Source: Limnoglobus sp. (GTDB taxonomy: Bacteria; Planctomycetota; Planctomycetia; Gemmatales; Gemmataceae). From it: a DNA stretch of 5,584 nucleotides. Location: contig JANXNT010000810.1 in NCBI GenBank assembly GCA_025353985.1, positions 1 to 5,584 on the forward strand, in the 5' to 3' direction. Positions 1-5,584 of this stretch are shown here, piece after piece (position 1 is the first letter of the stretch; every line of letters starts with the position of its first letter). Both the position numbers and the translations under genes were made by a program. The notes beneath the pieces were generated by a model. It ran no database searches, had not been told where the DNA came from, and was given only the letters and a program-made list of their open reading frames with translations.

Positions 1-639
1 TGCCGGGTCGGGCAGATCGAGCGTCGTTTGCAACGCATTTCGGTCGGCAAACCAGGCTTCCATCGCCGCTTTGGCTTCGTCGCCGAGGAGTGCGAGGCGC
101 TCCTTTTTCCCTTTGCCGCGAATCAGTAATACGCCATCGGAACGGTCGACGTCTTCAAAGTTCAAGCCGACGAGTTCGCTGACACGAATGCCCGAGGAAT
201 ACAGCGTTTCGAGCATCGCTTGGTCGCGACGGCCGAACATATCTTCACCAGATGGGGCTGCTAACAGTTTGCGGATGTCGGCCAATGTCAGGAAGTGTGG
301 CAGATTGCGATCGAGCCGTGGGCCACGCAGTGTCTCCGCGGGGTTCGACTTCATGACGCCCTGCCGGCAGAGATATTTTCCAAAAGACCGCGTCGCAGCG
401 AGACGCCGGGCGATCGTCGATTTCGAGTAGCCTTGTTGGTGCAACCAACTGAGTAACGCACGGAGATTCCGCACGCTCCAGTCGGTCGGTTCTACGTTCC
501 CTTTTTGCAGGTGATCACGCAGGAAACCGAGAGCCTGTACGAGATCCTCCCGGTACGATTTGACCGTTTGCGAGGAGGCGTTTCTTTCCAGGCTGAGGTG
601 CGTCAGGAATTCCGCCAGCCCTTGTTCGAGGGTCGCCAT
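1..639 (-). CDS. xerC: XerC/XerD-type tyrosine recombinase, C-terminus cut by window edge
   Basis: The 213 visible residues begin MATLEQGLAEFLTHLSLERN and the frame stays open to position 1. Residues about 3-90 form the N-terminal SAM-like core-binding domain, including the typical 'SxxTVKSYREDL' helix and 'STIARRLAATRSFGKYL'. A linker 'NPAETLRGPRLDRNLPHFLT' leads into the catalytic domain from about residue 117. 'LYSSGIRVSEL' (147-156) carries the first catalytic arginine, R152, and 'RGKGKKER' (174-181) is the beta-hairpin with the catalytic lysine, probably K176. The remaining active-site residues (HxxR, H/W and the tyrosine nucleophile) lie outside the window. Members are usually near 300 residues, so about 90-100 are missing. 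Known role of the family: resolving chromosome dimers at dif with FtsK; a phage or integron integrase is less likely because this N-terminus and linker are XerC/D-like. The ATG has only a weak ribosome site (GGA six bases upstream). It starts 38 bases after a small minus-strand gene and is probably cotranscribed with it. The choice of xerC over xerD is tentative. Confidence 0.9.
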   Translation of the reverse strand, partial: MATLEQGLAEFLTHLSLERNASSQTVKSYREDLVQALGFLRDHLQKGNVEPTDWSVRNLRALLSWLHQQGYSKSTIARRLAATRSFGKYLCRQGVMKSNPAETLRGPRLDRNLPHFLTLADIRKLLAAPSGEDMFGRRDQAMLETLYSSGIRVSELVGLNFEDVDRSDGVLLIRGKGKKERLALLGDEAKAAMEAWFADRNALQTTLDLPDPA

Positions 640-677
640 CAGGTATCCGGGAAGGTCGGGCGTATAGCCCGTAGATG

Positions 678-890
678 TTAAAGCCGCGACGGTTGTTCGT
701 CGGATTCCTTCCCTTGCTGGCGTGCCCTTTCGGTGAGTACCGCAGCATCGAACCAGCTGATCGGAATTCGCGGGTCGGCCGCCGCATTCCGGATCGTATC
801 GATGAGAGCATCCCTGCTGTCATCATCGTAGACGTAGATGAAGCGTTCCGTTCCCTTGAATAGCGCCAAGACGTTCAACTCTTGGGTCAC
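678..890 (-). CDS. Small conserved-looking protein of unknown function upstream of xerC
   Basis: This 70-residue protein starts MTQELNVLALFKGTERFIYV and has no recognised domain. The core (about 7-57) alternates a hydrophobic strand (NVLALFKG), a second strand (RFIYVY), an acidic turn YDDDSRD, a helix (ALIDTIRNAAADP) and a second helix (SWFDAAVLTERARQQ), which suggests a compact alpha/beta fold. The tail is polar (KESDEQPSRL). No signal peptide or membrane segment is seen, so it is probably cytosolic. I chose the GTG start at 890 because AAGGGAG lies seven bases upstream. A longer GTG start at 935 would add 15 residues of unremarkable sequence, and a TTG at 878 (giving MNVLALFKG) has no spaced ribosome site. 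From memory, Planctomycetes encode small proteins with the pattern 'MNVLAL.KG.ER....YDDD...WFDAAVLT', which supports a real gene; I cannot verify that here. It lies 38 bases upstream of the recombinase gene on the same strand. Its function is unknown, and any link to recombination is only positional. Confidence 0.72.
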   Translation of the reverse strand: MTQELNVLALFKGTERFIYVYDDDSRDALIDTIRNAAADPRIPISWFDAAVLTERARQQGKESDEQPSRL

Positions 891-897
891 GGGTCGG

Positions 898-904
898 CTC
901 CCTT
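898..904 (-). promoter_or_regulatory. Ribosome binding site deciding the start of the small gene
   Basis: On the minus strand this reads AAGGGAG and sits seven bases before the GTG at 890-888. This is a good Shine-Dalgarno match and spacing, and it is the reason for preferring this GTG over the upstream GTG (935) and the internal TTG (878). Confidence 0.55.
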
Positions 905-946
905 GCGTTACGGTGGGTATGCCTGGGCACACCACGTGATCGTCCT

Positions 947-965
947 TGACGATACATCATCGTCA
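947..965. repeat. Small inverted repeat in the divergent promoter region
   Basis: TGACGAT, a five-base spacer (ACATC), then ATCGTCA: perfect seven-base arms. It lies 57 bases upstream of the GTG of the small gene and 233 bases before the transporter ATG. Its position in a divergent gap fits a regulator-binding operator, but an inverted repeat this short can arise by chance. Confidence 0.3.
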
Positions 966-1197
966 CGTTGCGGGTGTGGGCATCATTCGAACCAAATAGA
1001 AAAGCGGCGGGTTCTACGAAGGCTGCACATACGCCGGGTAGAACGCAAAATTTCTCCCCAAATTGCCCGGATTCCACGATCCGCACGGCAAGACCTTGGC
1101 TGTTCGTGGCCGTTTTCCGTACACAGTGTGAAATATCTGCGGATGGCATTTCGAATTCGTCGATATTCTTGAACCTCTCTCATCGGAGTAATGACTA

Positions 1198-2862
1198 ATG
1201 GTCGGAAACGACACGGTAGCGAAGGGGCGAAACGAAAAAGTCCTGTTTTGGGCGAGTTTCTTCACGCTCATTGCGGCTGGCATTGGGTTTTCCGTTCGCG
1301 GCTTCATTCTGAAAGACTGGGGCAATCAGTTCGGTTTCACGCAAAGCGAACTCGGCGGCATCACCGGTGGTGGCCTCGTCGGTTTCGGCGTCGCGATCAT
1401 TTTCTTCAGCTTCCTCGCGGACCGTTTCGGCTACGGCAAGTTGATGCTGATCGCGTTCTTGCTCCACGTCTCGTCCGCAGTCGTGACATTTGCGGCCGCG
1501 CCCATTTACGGCATGTACGGCAAAGAAGGCGCGTACTGGTGCCTGTATGCGGGGATGTGGTTATTCGCACTCGGTAACGGAACGTGCGAAGCCGTGATTA
1601 ATCCGCTGACGGCCACGTTGTTCCCCAAAGACAAAACGAAGTGGCTGAACATCCTCCATGCCGGATGGCCGGGCGGTTTGATCCTCGGCGCGGTGATCGG
1701 CTTGGCGTTCGGCCAAATCGACACGCCGATCCGTTGGGAAATCAAGCTCGGCATCTTCCTGCTGCCCGTACTCATTTACGGTGCCTTGATGTTCAACCGG
1801 GTGTTCCCGGATTCCGAAGCGACGGCATCGGGTGTTTCGACTGGCACGATGCTCGTGTCGCTTATCACCCCGATTCTGTTCTTCCTGTTCCTTATGCACG
1901 CACTCGTCGGCTATGTGGAACTCGGCACCGATAGCTGGATCACGAACATCAGCGAGCGCGTATTAAAAGACGGGACGACCGCGCTACTTGCGTTCGTCTG
2001 GACGAACCTCTTAATGTTCATCCTGCGGTTCTTTGCAGGCCCGATTGTCCACAAGATCAACCCTGTTGGCTTGCTGTTTATCAGCGCCGTGTTGGGCACG
2101 ATCGGCTTGTTTCTTCTCGGCCAACCTTCGACGAACACCGTCCTCTTGTACTTCGGTGCAGTGACCATTTACGGCGTCGGCAAGACGTTTTACTGGCCGA
2201 CGCTCCTCGGCGTGATTTCCGAACGCTTCCCGAAAGCGGGTGCGCTGGCGTTGGGTATCAGCGGTGGCATCGGTATGATCTCGGCCGGGATGCTCGGTGG
2301 GCCTGGCATCGGTTACAAACAAGATTACGCGGCTGTCGACAATCTGAAATCGACCTCGGCAGTGACGTACGATCGGTACAAATCGGTCGACGCGAACGGC
2401 TTCCCGATTGTCAGCCAACTCATGCCCGACTTCGCGCCGAAAATTGCGGGCCTCGACAACCAGAAGCTGAAAGTCTTCAACGATCACCAGGGCAACATGG
2501 CGAAGATCAAGGCTGCTGAAGACGCGAAGAAAGAGATTCCGAAAGATCTCAAGACGACACTCGACGCCGACGTCGAGACGATGAAGAAAGAGAAAGCCGC
2601 AGGGAAGCCCGTTGGTGCCGAGTTGGAGAAATCGCTTACAGACCTTTCGAATTGGTGGGCGACGCAGGGGAAACCGAACTTCGCCACGGACCAGAAACCG
2701 CTCAATGATGCCGTCGATTATGGCGACCGCAAAGCGCTGCTTTGGACTTCTGCGGTACCTGCTGCGCTGGCCGTTGGCTTCCTGATGTTGCTGTTGTATT
2801 TCGCGGTAACGGGTGGTTACAAGCAAGTCCACCTCGATGCCCAAGGGAACACAACCCACTAG
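1198..2862 (+). CDS. MFS transporter with a large hydrophilic insert before the last helix
   Basis: A 554-residue inner-membrane carrier of the major facilitator superfamily; a plain 12-helix member is usually 400-450. Probable helices by hydrophobicity: about 16-36, 52-74, 83-104, 113-135, 152-172, 184-202, 218-240, 262-282, 290-308, 313-335, 346-368 and 515-537. 'ADRFGYGKL' (74-82) is the motif-A loop between helices 2 and 3, which places the N-terminus in the cytoplasm. 'GNGTCEAVINPLTATLFP' (126-143) followed by 'KWLNILHAGWPGG' (148-160) resembles fucose-permease (FHS) type sugar carriers, with E131 aligning by eye to the conserved helix-4 glutamate of FucP. Residues about 370-513, between helices 11 and 12, are hydrophilic, with a Lys/Glu-rich helical stretch (425-482) and 'LSNWWATQGKPNF'. 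From topology this insert should face the periplasm. The ATG at 1198 has GGAG nine bases upstream; the overlapping ATG at 1191 is in another frame. It is divergent from the small gene and xerC. The substrate is unknown; a sugar is the best guess, at low confidence. Confidence 0.9.
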   Translation: MVGNDTVAKGRNEKVLFWASFFTLIAAGIGFSVRGFILKDWGNQFGFTQSELGGITGGGLVGFGVAIIFFSFLADRFGYGKLMLIAFLLHVSSAVVTFAAAPIYGMYGKEGAYWCLYAGMWLFALGNGTCEAVINPLTATLFPKDKTKWLNILHAGWPGGLILGAVIGLAFGQIDTPIRWEIKLGIFLLPVLIYGALMFNRVFPDSEATASGVSTGTMLVSLITPILFFLFLMHALVGYVELGTDSWITNISERVLKDGTTALLAFVWTNLLMFILRFFAGPIVHKINPVGLLFISAVLGTIGLFLLGQPSTNTVLLYFGAVTIYGVGKTFYWPTLLGVISERFPKAGALALGISGGIGMISAGMLGGPGIGYKQDYAAVDNLKSTSAVTYDRYKSVDANGFPIVSQLMPDFAPKIAGLDNQKLKVFNDHQGNMAKIKAAEDAKKEIPKDLKTTLDADVETMKKEKAAGKPVGAELEKSLTDLSNWWATQGKPNFATDQKPLNDAVDYGDRKALLWTSAVPAALAVGFLMLLLYFAVTGGYKQVHLDAQGNTTH

Positions 2863-2892
2863 GTTCGCCCGCTCGATGTCGCACGAAATACT

Positions 2893-2920
2893 CCTCGGGT
2901 CGGCCTGTGCTGGCCTGAGG
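2893..2920 (+). terminator. Hairpin after the transporter gene, possible weak terminator
   Basis: CCTC (2893-2896) pairs with GAGG (2917-2920), and GGCC (2902-2905) with GGCC (2912-2915) around the loop TGTGCT, leaving a five-base bulge on the left side. The following bases are AT-rich (ATATATAATTT) but not a clean T run, so this is a poor intrinsic terminator. It may instead be a chance structure overlapping the next gene's promoter. Confidence 0.28.
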
Positions 2921-2923
2921 ATA

Positions 2924-2929
2924 TATAAT
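2924..2929 (+). promoter_or_regulatory. Consensus -10 box (TATAAT) just upstream of the hydrolase gene
   Basis: This is an exact TATAAT inside an AT-rich stretch in an otherwise GC-rich region. It ends eight bases before the ATG at 2938. The usual distance from -10 box to start site would place transcription initiation at about 2935-2938, on or just before the ATG. No TTGACA-like -35 is found 16-18 bases upstream (that stretch is GC-rich), and no extended -10 TG is present. It would drive the run hydrolase, pyrophosphorylase, guanylyltransferase. Confidence 0.45.
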
Positions 2930-2937
2930 TTCACACT

Positions 2938-3720
2938 ATGATGCCTCGCTCACTCGTCGTGCTCGGTTGCGGTACCTCGGTTGGGGTGCCGATGCTCGGT
3001 TGTTCGTGCGTGGTTTGCACTTCCACGAACCCGCGGAATTCGCGAACGCGCAGTTCCGTGTTACTACAATTGCCTGCGGGGAATTTACTGATCGACACGA
3101 CGCCGGAGTTGCGGATGCAACTTCTGCGCGAGACGATTCCGCTCGTTCATGCGGTGCTGTACACGCACTATCACGTCGATCACCTGTACGGCCTCGACGA
3201 TGTTCGCATATTTCCGAAGGCGCTCGGTCGGGCGCTGCCGATCTATTGCAACGAAGGCGTCGAACAAGTTATCCGCACCGTCTTCAGCTATGCGTTTCAG
3301 CCGGGTAGCGAAGACTTGCCGCCGGGGTTTCTGCCGAAGCTGGAATTCGTCCGCATCGAAGACAAGCCGTTTGAAATACTCGGCGAAATCGTGACGCCGA
3401 TCCCGCTGATTCACTCGCGATTCCACGTGCTCGGTTTCCGCATCGGCAACCTCGCCTATTGCACCGACGTTAGCGAAATACCCGAGTCGAGTTGGCCGCT
3501 ACTCGAAGGCCTCGACGTGCTGATTCTGGATACGCTACGTCCCGCCAAACCGCACCCGTCGCACTTCTGCCTGACCCAGGCACTCGAAGCCGTGGAGCGA
3601 TTGCGACCGAAGCGAACCTACCTCACGCACATGTCGCACGAGATGGATTACGACACGCTCCCCGCTACACTTCCACCCGGCGTCGAATTGGCGTACGATG
3701 GCCTGCGAATCGAATTTTAA
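2938..3720 (+). CDS. PhnP-like metallo-beta-lactamase-fold hydrolase
   Basis: A 260-residue cytosolic protein, full length for the PhnP/PqqB-like branch of the MBL fold. The start 'LVVLGCGTSVGVPMLGCSCVVC' (6-27) is typical of this branch, with C22, C24 and C27 forming a CxCxxC cluster that in PhnP binds a structural zinc. 'THYHVDH' (76-82) is the canonical HxHxDH metal motif (H77, H79, D81, H82). H159 ('PLIHSRFHVLGF'), D177 ('AYCTD') and H231 in 'THMSH' supply the other expected metal ligands; H234 may complete the structural zinc site. Family members hydrolyse phosphodiesters such as cyclic ribose phosphates. No phosphonate (phn) or PQQ genes are visible here, so the substrate is unknown. 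Two adjacent ATGs (2938, 2941) are possible starts, and neither has a properly spaced ribosome site: GAGG ends 17 bases before. It lies 75 bases after the transporter and 28 bases before the pyrophosphorylase, so it is probably the first gene of a three-gene operon. Confidence 0.9.
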   Translation: MMPRSLVVLGCGTSVGVPMLGCSCVVCTSTNPRNSRTRSSVLLQLPAGNLLIDTTPELRMQLLRETIPLVHAVLYTHYHVDHLYGLDDVRIFPKALGRALPIYCNEGVEQVIRTVFSYAFQPGSEDLPPGFLPKLEFVRIEDKPFEILGEIVTPIPLIHSRFHVLGFRIGNLAYCTDVSEIPESSWPLLEGLDVLILDTLRPAKPHPSHFCLTQALEAVERLRPKRTYLTHMSHEMDYDTLPATLPPGVELAYDGLRIEF

Positions 3721-3748
3721 TTGTTGTTTTTGACTAAGAGGTTGTTCG

Positions 3749-5134
3749 ATGAAATCGGTCCCACCGGACGTGTTGCACCACCTGAAACACCACCGCCAAG
3801 AACATGTGCTGTTCGGTTGGGATGTGCTTTCGGAGTGCGAACGGGCGCAGTTAATTGGCGACATTGCGGGGATCGATCTCGGCGAACTCGATACGCTGTA
3901 TCGCCGCCGCAACGAGCCACATGCCGTGTTGCCACCGCGTGACCGCATCGCGCCGTTAGCGGTGGAAGCGTGGTCGGAAATTTCATCGGCAACGATCTCC
4001 ATTGGCGAAGCGGCGATACGTGCGGGCGAAGTTGCGGTGTTGCTCGTTGCGGGCGGGCAAGGGAGTCGGCTCGGGTCGGACAAGCCGAAAGGCATCTACC
4101 CCGTCGGCCCCGTATCCGGCGCGAGCTTGTTCCAAATCCACGCCGAGAAAGTGTTGGCCCTGCGGCGAAACTACGCCGCCCGCGTGCCGTTCCTCGTGAT
4201 GACGAGCCATGCCACGCACGCCGACACAGAAGCCTACTTCGAGGCCAACGATTACTTCGGGCTACCGCAGATCGATGTGCATTTTTTCCAGCAAGGGACG
4301 ATGCCCGCACTCGACTTGCAAACCGGTAAGCTGTTGCTCGAAAAGCCGGGGCAGCTTTTCCTTAGCCCGAACGGCCACGGCGGTTCGCTCACGGCACTCG
4401 CAGATAGCGGCATCCTCGCGAAGCTCAAAGACACCGGCGTGCGGCACGTTTTCTACTTCCAGGTCGATAACCCACTCACGCGAATTGCCGACCCCGCGTT
4501 CGTCGGGCGGCACATCGAAGTCGAATCGGAAGCGTCGTCGAAGGTCGTGTTCAAGGAACAACCCGAGGAAAAAGTCGGGATGCTCAGCCAGATCGATGGC
4601 CGTTGCGGCATCATCGAGTATTCCGATCTGCCCGCCGAAATGGCGAACGAACGCACGGCCACCGGCGAACTGATGTTCCGTGCGGGCAGCCCCGCGATCC
4701 ATTTGTTCTCGGTGCCATTCCTCGAAAAGGTCACGAGTGGATCGACGCGATTGGCGTACCACTTGGCACAGAAAAAAGTCCCGTGCCTGAGCGAGCGAGC
4801 GCCGAAATCCGAGAACGCGCTGAAGTTCGAGATGTTCGTGTTCGATGCACTCCCGCTCGCGGACCGATGGCTCGCGGTGTCGGTCGAACGTACCGATGAA
4901 TTCGCCCCGCTCAAGAACGCGACCGGCCCGGACTCCGCACAGACAGTACGCCAGCTTCTGATCGCACGCGGCAGTAAATGGCTCGAAACCGCAGGCGTGG
5001 CTGTGCCGCGTACGGCACACGGCGAGCCGATCTACCCCGTCGAAATTCGCCCGACGTTTGCGCTCGATGAAGCCGAGTGCCAACGCAAGATTCCGCCGGG
5101 TACGACGATAACCGCACCGACCCTGTTCGAATGA
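3749..5134 (+). CDS. UAP1-like UDP-N-acetylhexosamine / UDP-sugar pyrophosphorylase
   Basis: A 461-residue cytosolic nucleotidyltransferase of the UDPGP family, expected to make a UDP-sugar and pyrophosphate from UTP and a sugar 1-phosphate. 'VLLVAGGQGSRLG' (97-109) with 'KPKGIYPV' (112-119) is the nucleotide-binding loop. 'FFQQGTMPALD' (179-189) and 'PNGHGGS' (207-213) match the UTP and sugar-binding segments of eukaryotic UAP1. 'FQVDNPLTRIADPAFVG' (237-253) holds the metal and sugar site, with D240 the likely metal ligand. 'KFEMFVFDAL' (359-368) and 'VERTDEFAPLKNATG' (379-393) are further UAP1 signatures. The overall pattern is closer to eukaryote-type UAP1 (UDP-GlcNAc/GalNAc) than to bacterial GalU or GlmU, and there is no GlmU-style acetyltransferase repeat domain. 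The exact sugar is uncertain. The ATG has AAGAGG seven bases upstream. It follows the hydrolase by 28 bases and precedes the GDP-mannose gene by 19, which fits a nucleotide-sugar operon. Confidence 0.9.
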   Translation: MKSVPPDVLHHLKHHRQEHVLFGWDVLSECERAQLIGDIAGIDLGELDTLYRRRNEPHAVLPPRDRIAPLAVEAWSEISSATISIGEAAIRAGEVAVLLVAGGQGSRLGSDKPKGIYPVGPVSGASLFQIHAEKVLALRRNYAARVPFLVMTSHATHADTEAYFEANDYFGLPQIDVHFFQQGTMPALDLQTGKLLLEKPGQLFLSPNGHGGSLTALADSGILAKLKDTGVRHVFYFQVDNPLTRIADPAFVGRHIEVESEASSKVVFKEQPEEKVGMLSQIDGRCGIIEYSDLPAEMANERTATGELMFRAGSPAIHLFSVPFLEKVTSGSTRLAYHLAQKKVPCLSERAPKSENALKFEMFVFDALPLADRWLAVSVERTDEFAPLKNATGPDSAQTVRQLLIARGSKWLETAGVAVPRTAHGEPIYPVEIRPTFALDEAECQRKIPPGTTITAPTLFE

Positions 5135-5153
5135 ACGCAACCGAGGATCGTGG

Positions 5154-5584
5154 ATGTTTCACGCGATGATAATGGCCGGTGGTGGTGGCACACGGTTCTG
5201 GCCGCGTAGCCGCAATGCCCGCCCGAAGCAGTTTCTGTCGTTCGCCGCAGACCGCACGTTGCTGCAAGCGACGGCGGACCGCATCGCGCCCGTCATCGCC
5301 ACCGAACGAACGTGGGTGCTAACCGGTGCCGCATACACGGCAGAGTCCACGCTGCAACTGCCGGAAATTCCCACCGATCACATCGTCGGCGAACCGTTCC
5401 GCCGCGATACCGCACCGTGCGTCGGCCTCGGGGCGGCGCTGATCGCCAAACGCGACCCCGATGCGACGATCATCGTCATGCCCGCCGACCACCTGATCGA
5501 ACCCGAACGCGAGTTCCAGCGTGCCGCACTTGCAGCGGAGCAATTCGCGAACGAGTTCCCGAACGCGCTGTTCACCTTCGGCAT
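5154..5584 (+). CDS. manC: Mannose-1-phosphate guanylyltransferase, C-terminus cut by window edge
   Basis: The 143 visible residues begin MFHAMIMAGGGGTRFWPRSR. 'MAGGGGTRFWPRSR' (7-20) followed by 'RPKQFLSF' (23-30) is the nucleotide-binding signature of GDP-mannose pyrophosphorylases, which make GDP-mannose from GTP and mannose 1-phosphate. 'GEPFRRDTAPCVGLGAAL' (79-96) and 'IIVMPADHLI' (106-115) are the next conserved blocks, the latter with the presumed metal-binding aspartate D112. Single-domain bacterial members are near 350 residues and fused ManC/isomerase types near 470; which type this is cannot be seen. The ATG has GAGGA six bases upstream and sits 19 bases after the pyrophosphorylase stop, so translation and transcription are probably linked. 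GDP-mannose feeds lipopolysaccharide, exopolysaccharide or protein glycosylation. The gene symbol is by function; the related name cpsB would fit equally. Confidence 0.9.
   Translation, partial: MFHAMIMAGGGGTRFWPRSRNARPKQFLSFAADRTLLQATADRIAPVIATERTWVLTGAAYTAESTLQLPEIPTDHIVGEPFRRDTAPCVGLGAALIAKRDPDATIIVMPADHLIEPEREFQRAALAAEQFANEFPNALFTFG

Larger units (their letters stand above)
891..1197. other. Divergent intergenic region, no supported gene
   Basis: These 307 bases separate the minus-strand small gene from the plus-strand transporter gene, so both promoters should be here. Open frames cross it on both strands, but their translations are rich in Arg, Ser and His, lack any recognisable fold, overlap one another, and have no good ribosome sites. 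A small inverted repeat lies at 947-965, and a minor palindrome ACAC-A-GTGT at 1121-1129. I could not find a -35/-10 pair close to consensus on either strand. The ribosome site GGAG (1185-1188) belongs to the transporter gene. No tRNA, riboswitch fold or strong terminator was seen by eye. Confidence 0.6.

Noticed and set aside
71..430. Plus-strand open frame of 119 codons
   Set aside because: It is antisense to the recombinase gene, whose domains and catalytic residues are clear; the translation is Ser/Arg-rich.
1..639. Mobile element or integron signalled by a tyrosine recombinase
   Set aside because: The N-terminal domain and linker look like housekeeping XerC/D, and no attachment-site repeats, tRNA or cassette features are seen beside it.
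515..826. Minus-strand open frame of 103 codons overlapping the small gene and xerC
   Set aside because: It is out of frame with both; its translation reads as a frame-shifted copy of the same DNA with no fold pattern.
1121..1129. Palindrome ACAC-A-GTGT upstream of the transporter gene
   Set aside because: Four-base arms are expected often by chance; no partner site or consensus supports a regulator.
823..1198. Several overlapping open frames on both strands across the divergent gap (for example 882-1172 and 968-1198 plus, 823-1149 minus)
   Set aside because: They conflict with one another, lack good ribosome sites and recognisable protein patterns, and two overlap the better-supported small gene.
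2011..2934. Open frame of 307 codons on the minus strand opposite the transporter gene
   Set aside because: The translation is Arg-rich and charged with no recognisable fold, and it lies fully opposite a convincing MFS gene whose GC-rich codons keep the opposite frame open.
3535..4310. Two minus-strand open frames spanning the hydrolase/pyrophosphorylase junction
   Set aside because: They overlap each other and two well-supported plus-strand genes; composition is Ser/Arg-rich and no motif is seen.
4262..5140. Open frame of 292 codons on the minus strand opposite the pyrophosphorylase gene
   Set aside because: The translation is rich in Arg, Glu and Cys with no family resemblance, while the plus strand carries clear UAP1 motifs throughout.

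Overview
The window reads as a bacterial chromosome segment with moderately high GC, tightly packed genes and no mobile elements, RNA genes or CRISPR. Several traits resemble Planctomycetes (Gemmata-like): a eukaryote-type UDP-sugar pyrophosphorylase, an MFS carrier with a large loop insert, and a small acidic protein beside xerC. This assignment is inference from recalled protein families; no taxonomic marker gene is present.

Layout. Positions 1-890 (minus strand) hold two genes probably transcribed together: a 70-residue protein with no known function, then, 38 bases downstream, a XerC/XerD-type tyrosine recombinase whose C-terminal half runs off the left edge. Positions 891-1197 are a 307-base divergent gap with no convincing gene, so the promoters of both directions should lie there. 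Positions 1198-2862 (plus) encode a 554-residue MFS transporter with an inserted hydrophilic domain of about 140 residues between its last two membrane helices. A 75-base gap follows with a hairpin and a perfect TATAAT box ending 8 bases before the next ATG.

Positions 2938-5584 (plus) form a compact three-gene run with gaps of 28 and 19 bases: a PhnP-like metallo-beta-lactamase-fold hydrolase, a UAP1-like UDP-N-acetylhexosamine (or other UDP-sugar) pyrophosphorylase, and the N-terminal part of a mannose-1-phosphate guanylyltransferase that continues past the right edge. The last two make activated sugars (a UDP-sugar and GDP-mannose), so this run looks like a nucleotide-sugar operon feeding cell-envelope or exopolysaccharide glycosylation. 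The hydrolase's role in it is unknown. The transporter resembles sugar permeases of the fucose-permease type and could be related in theme, but its substrate cannot be read from sequence.

No clearly new multi-gene system is visible. The points most worth a second look are the transporter insert, the small protein beside xerC, the probable leaderless start of the hydrolase gene, and the eukaryote-type pyrophosphorylase next to the GDP-mannose gene.
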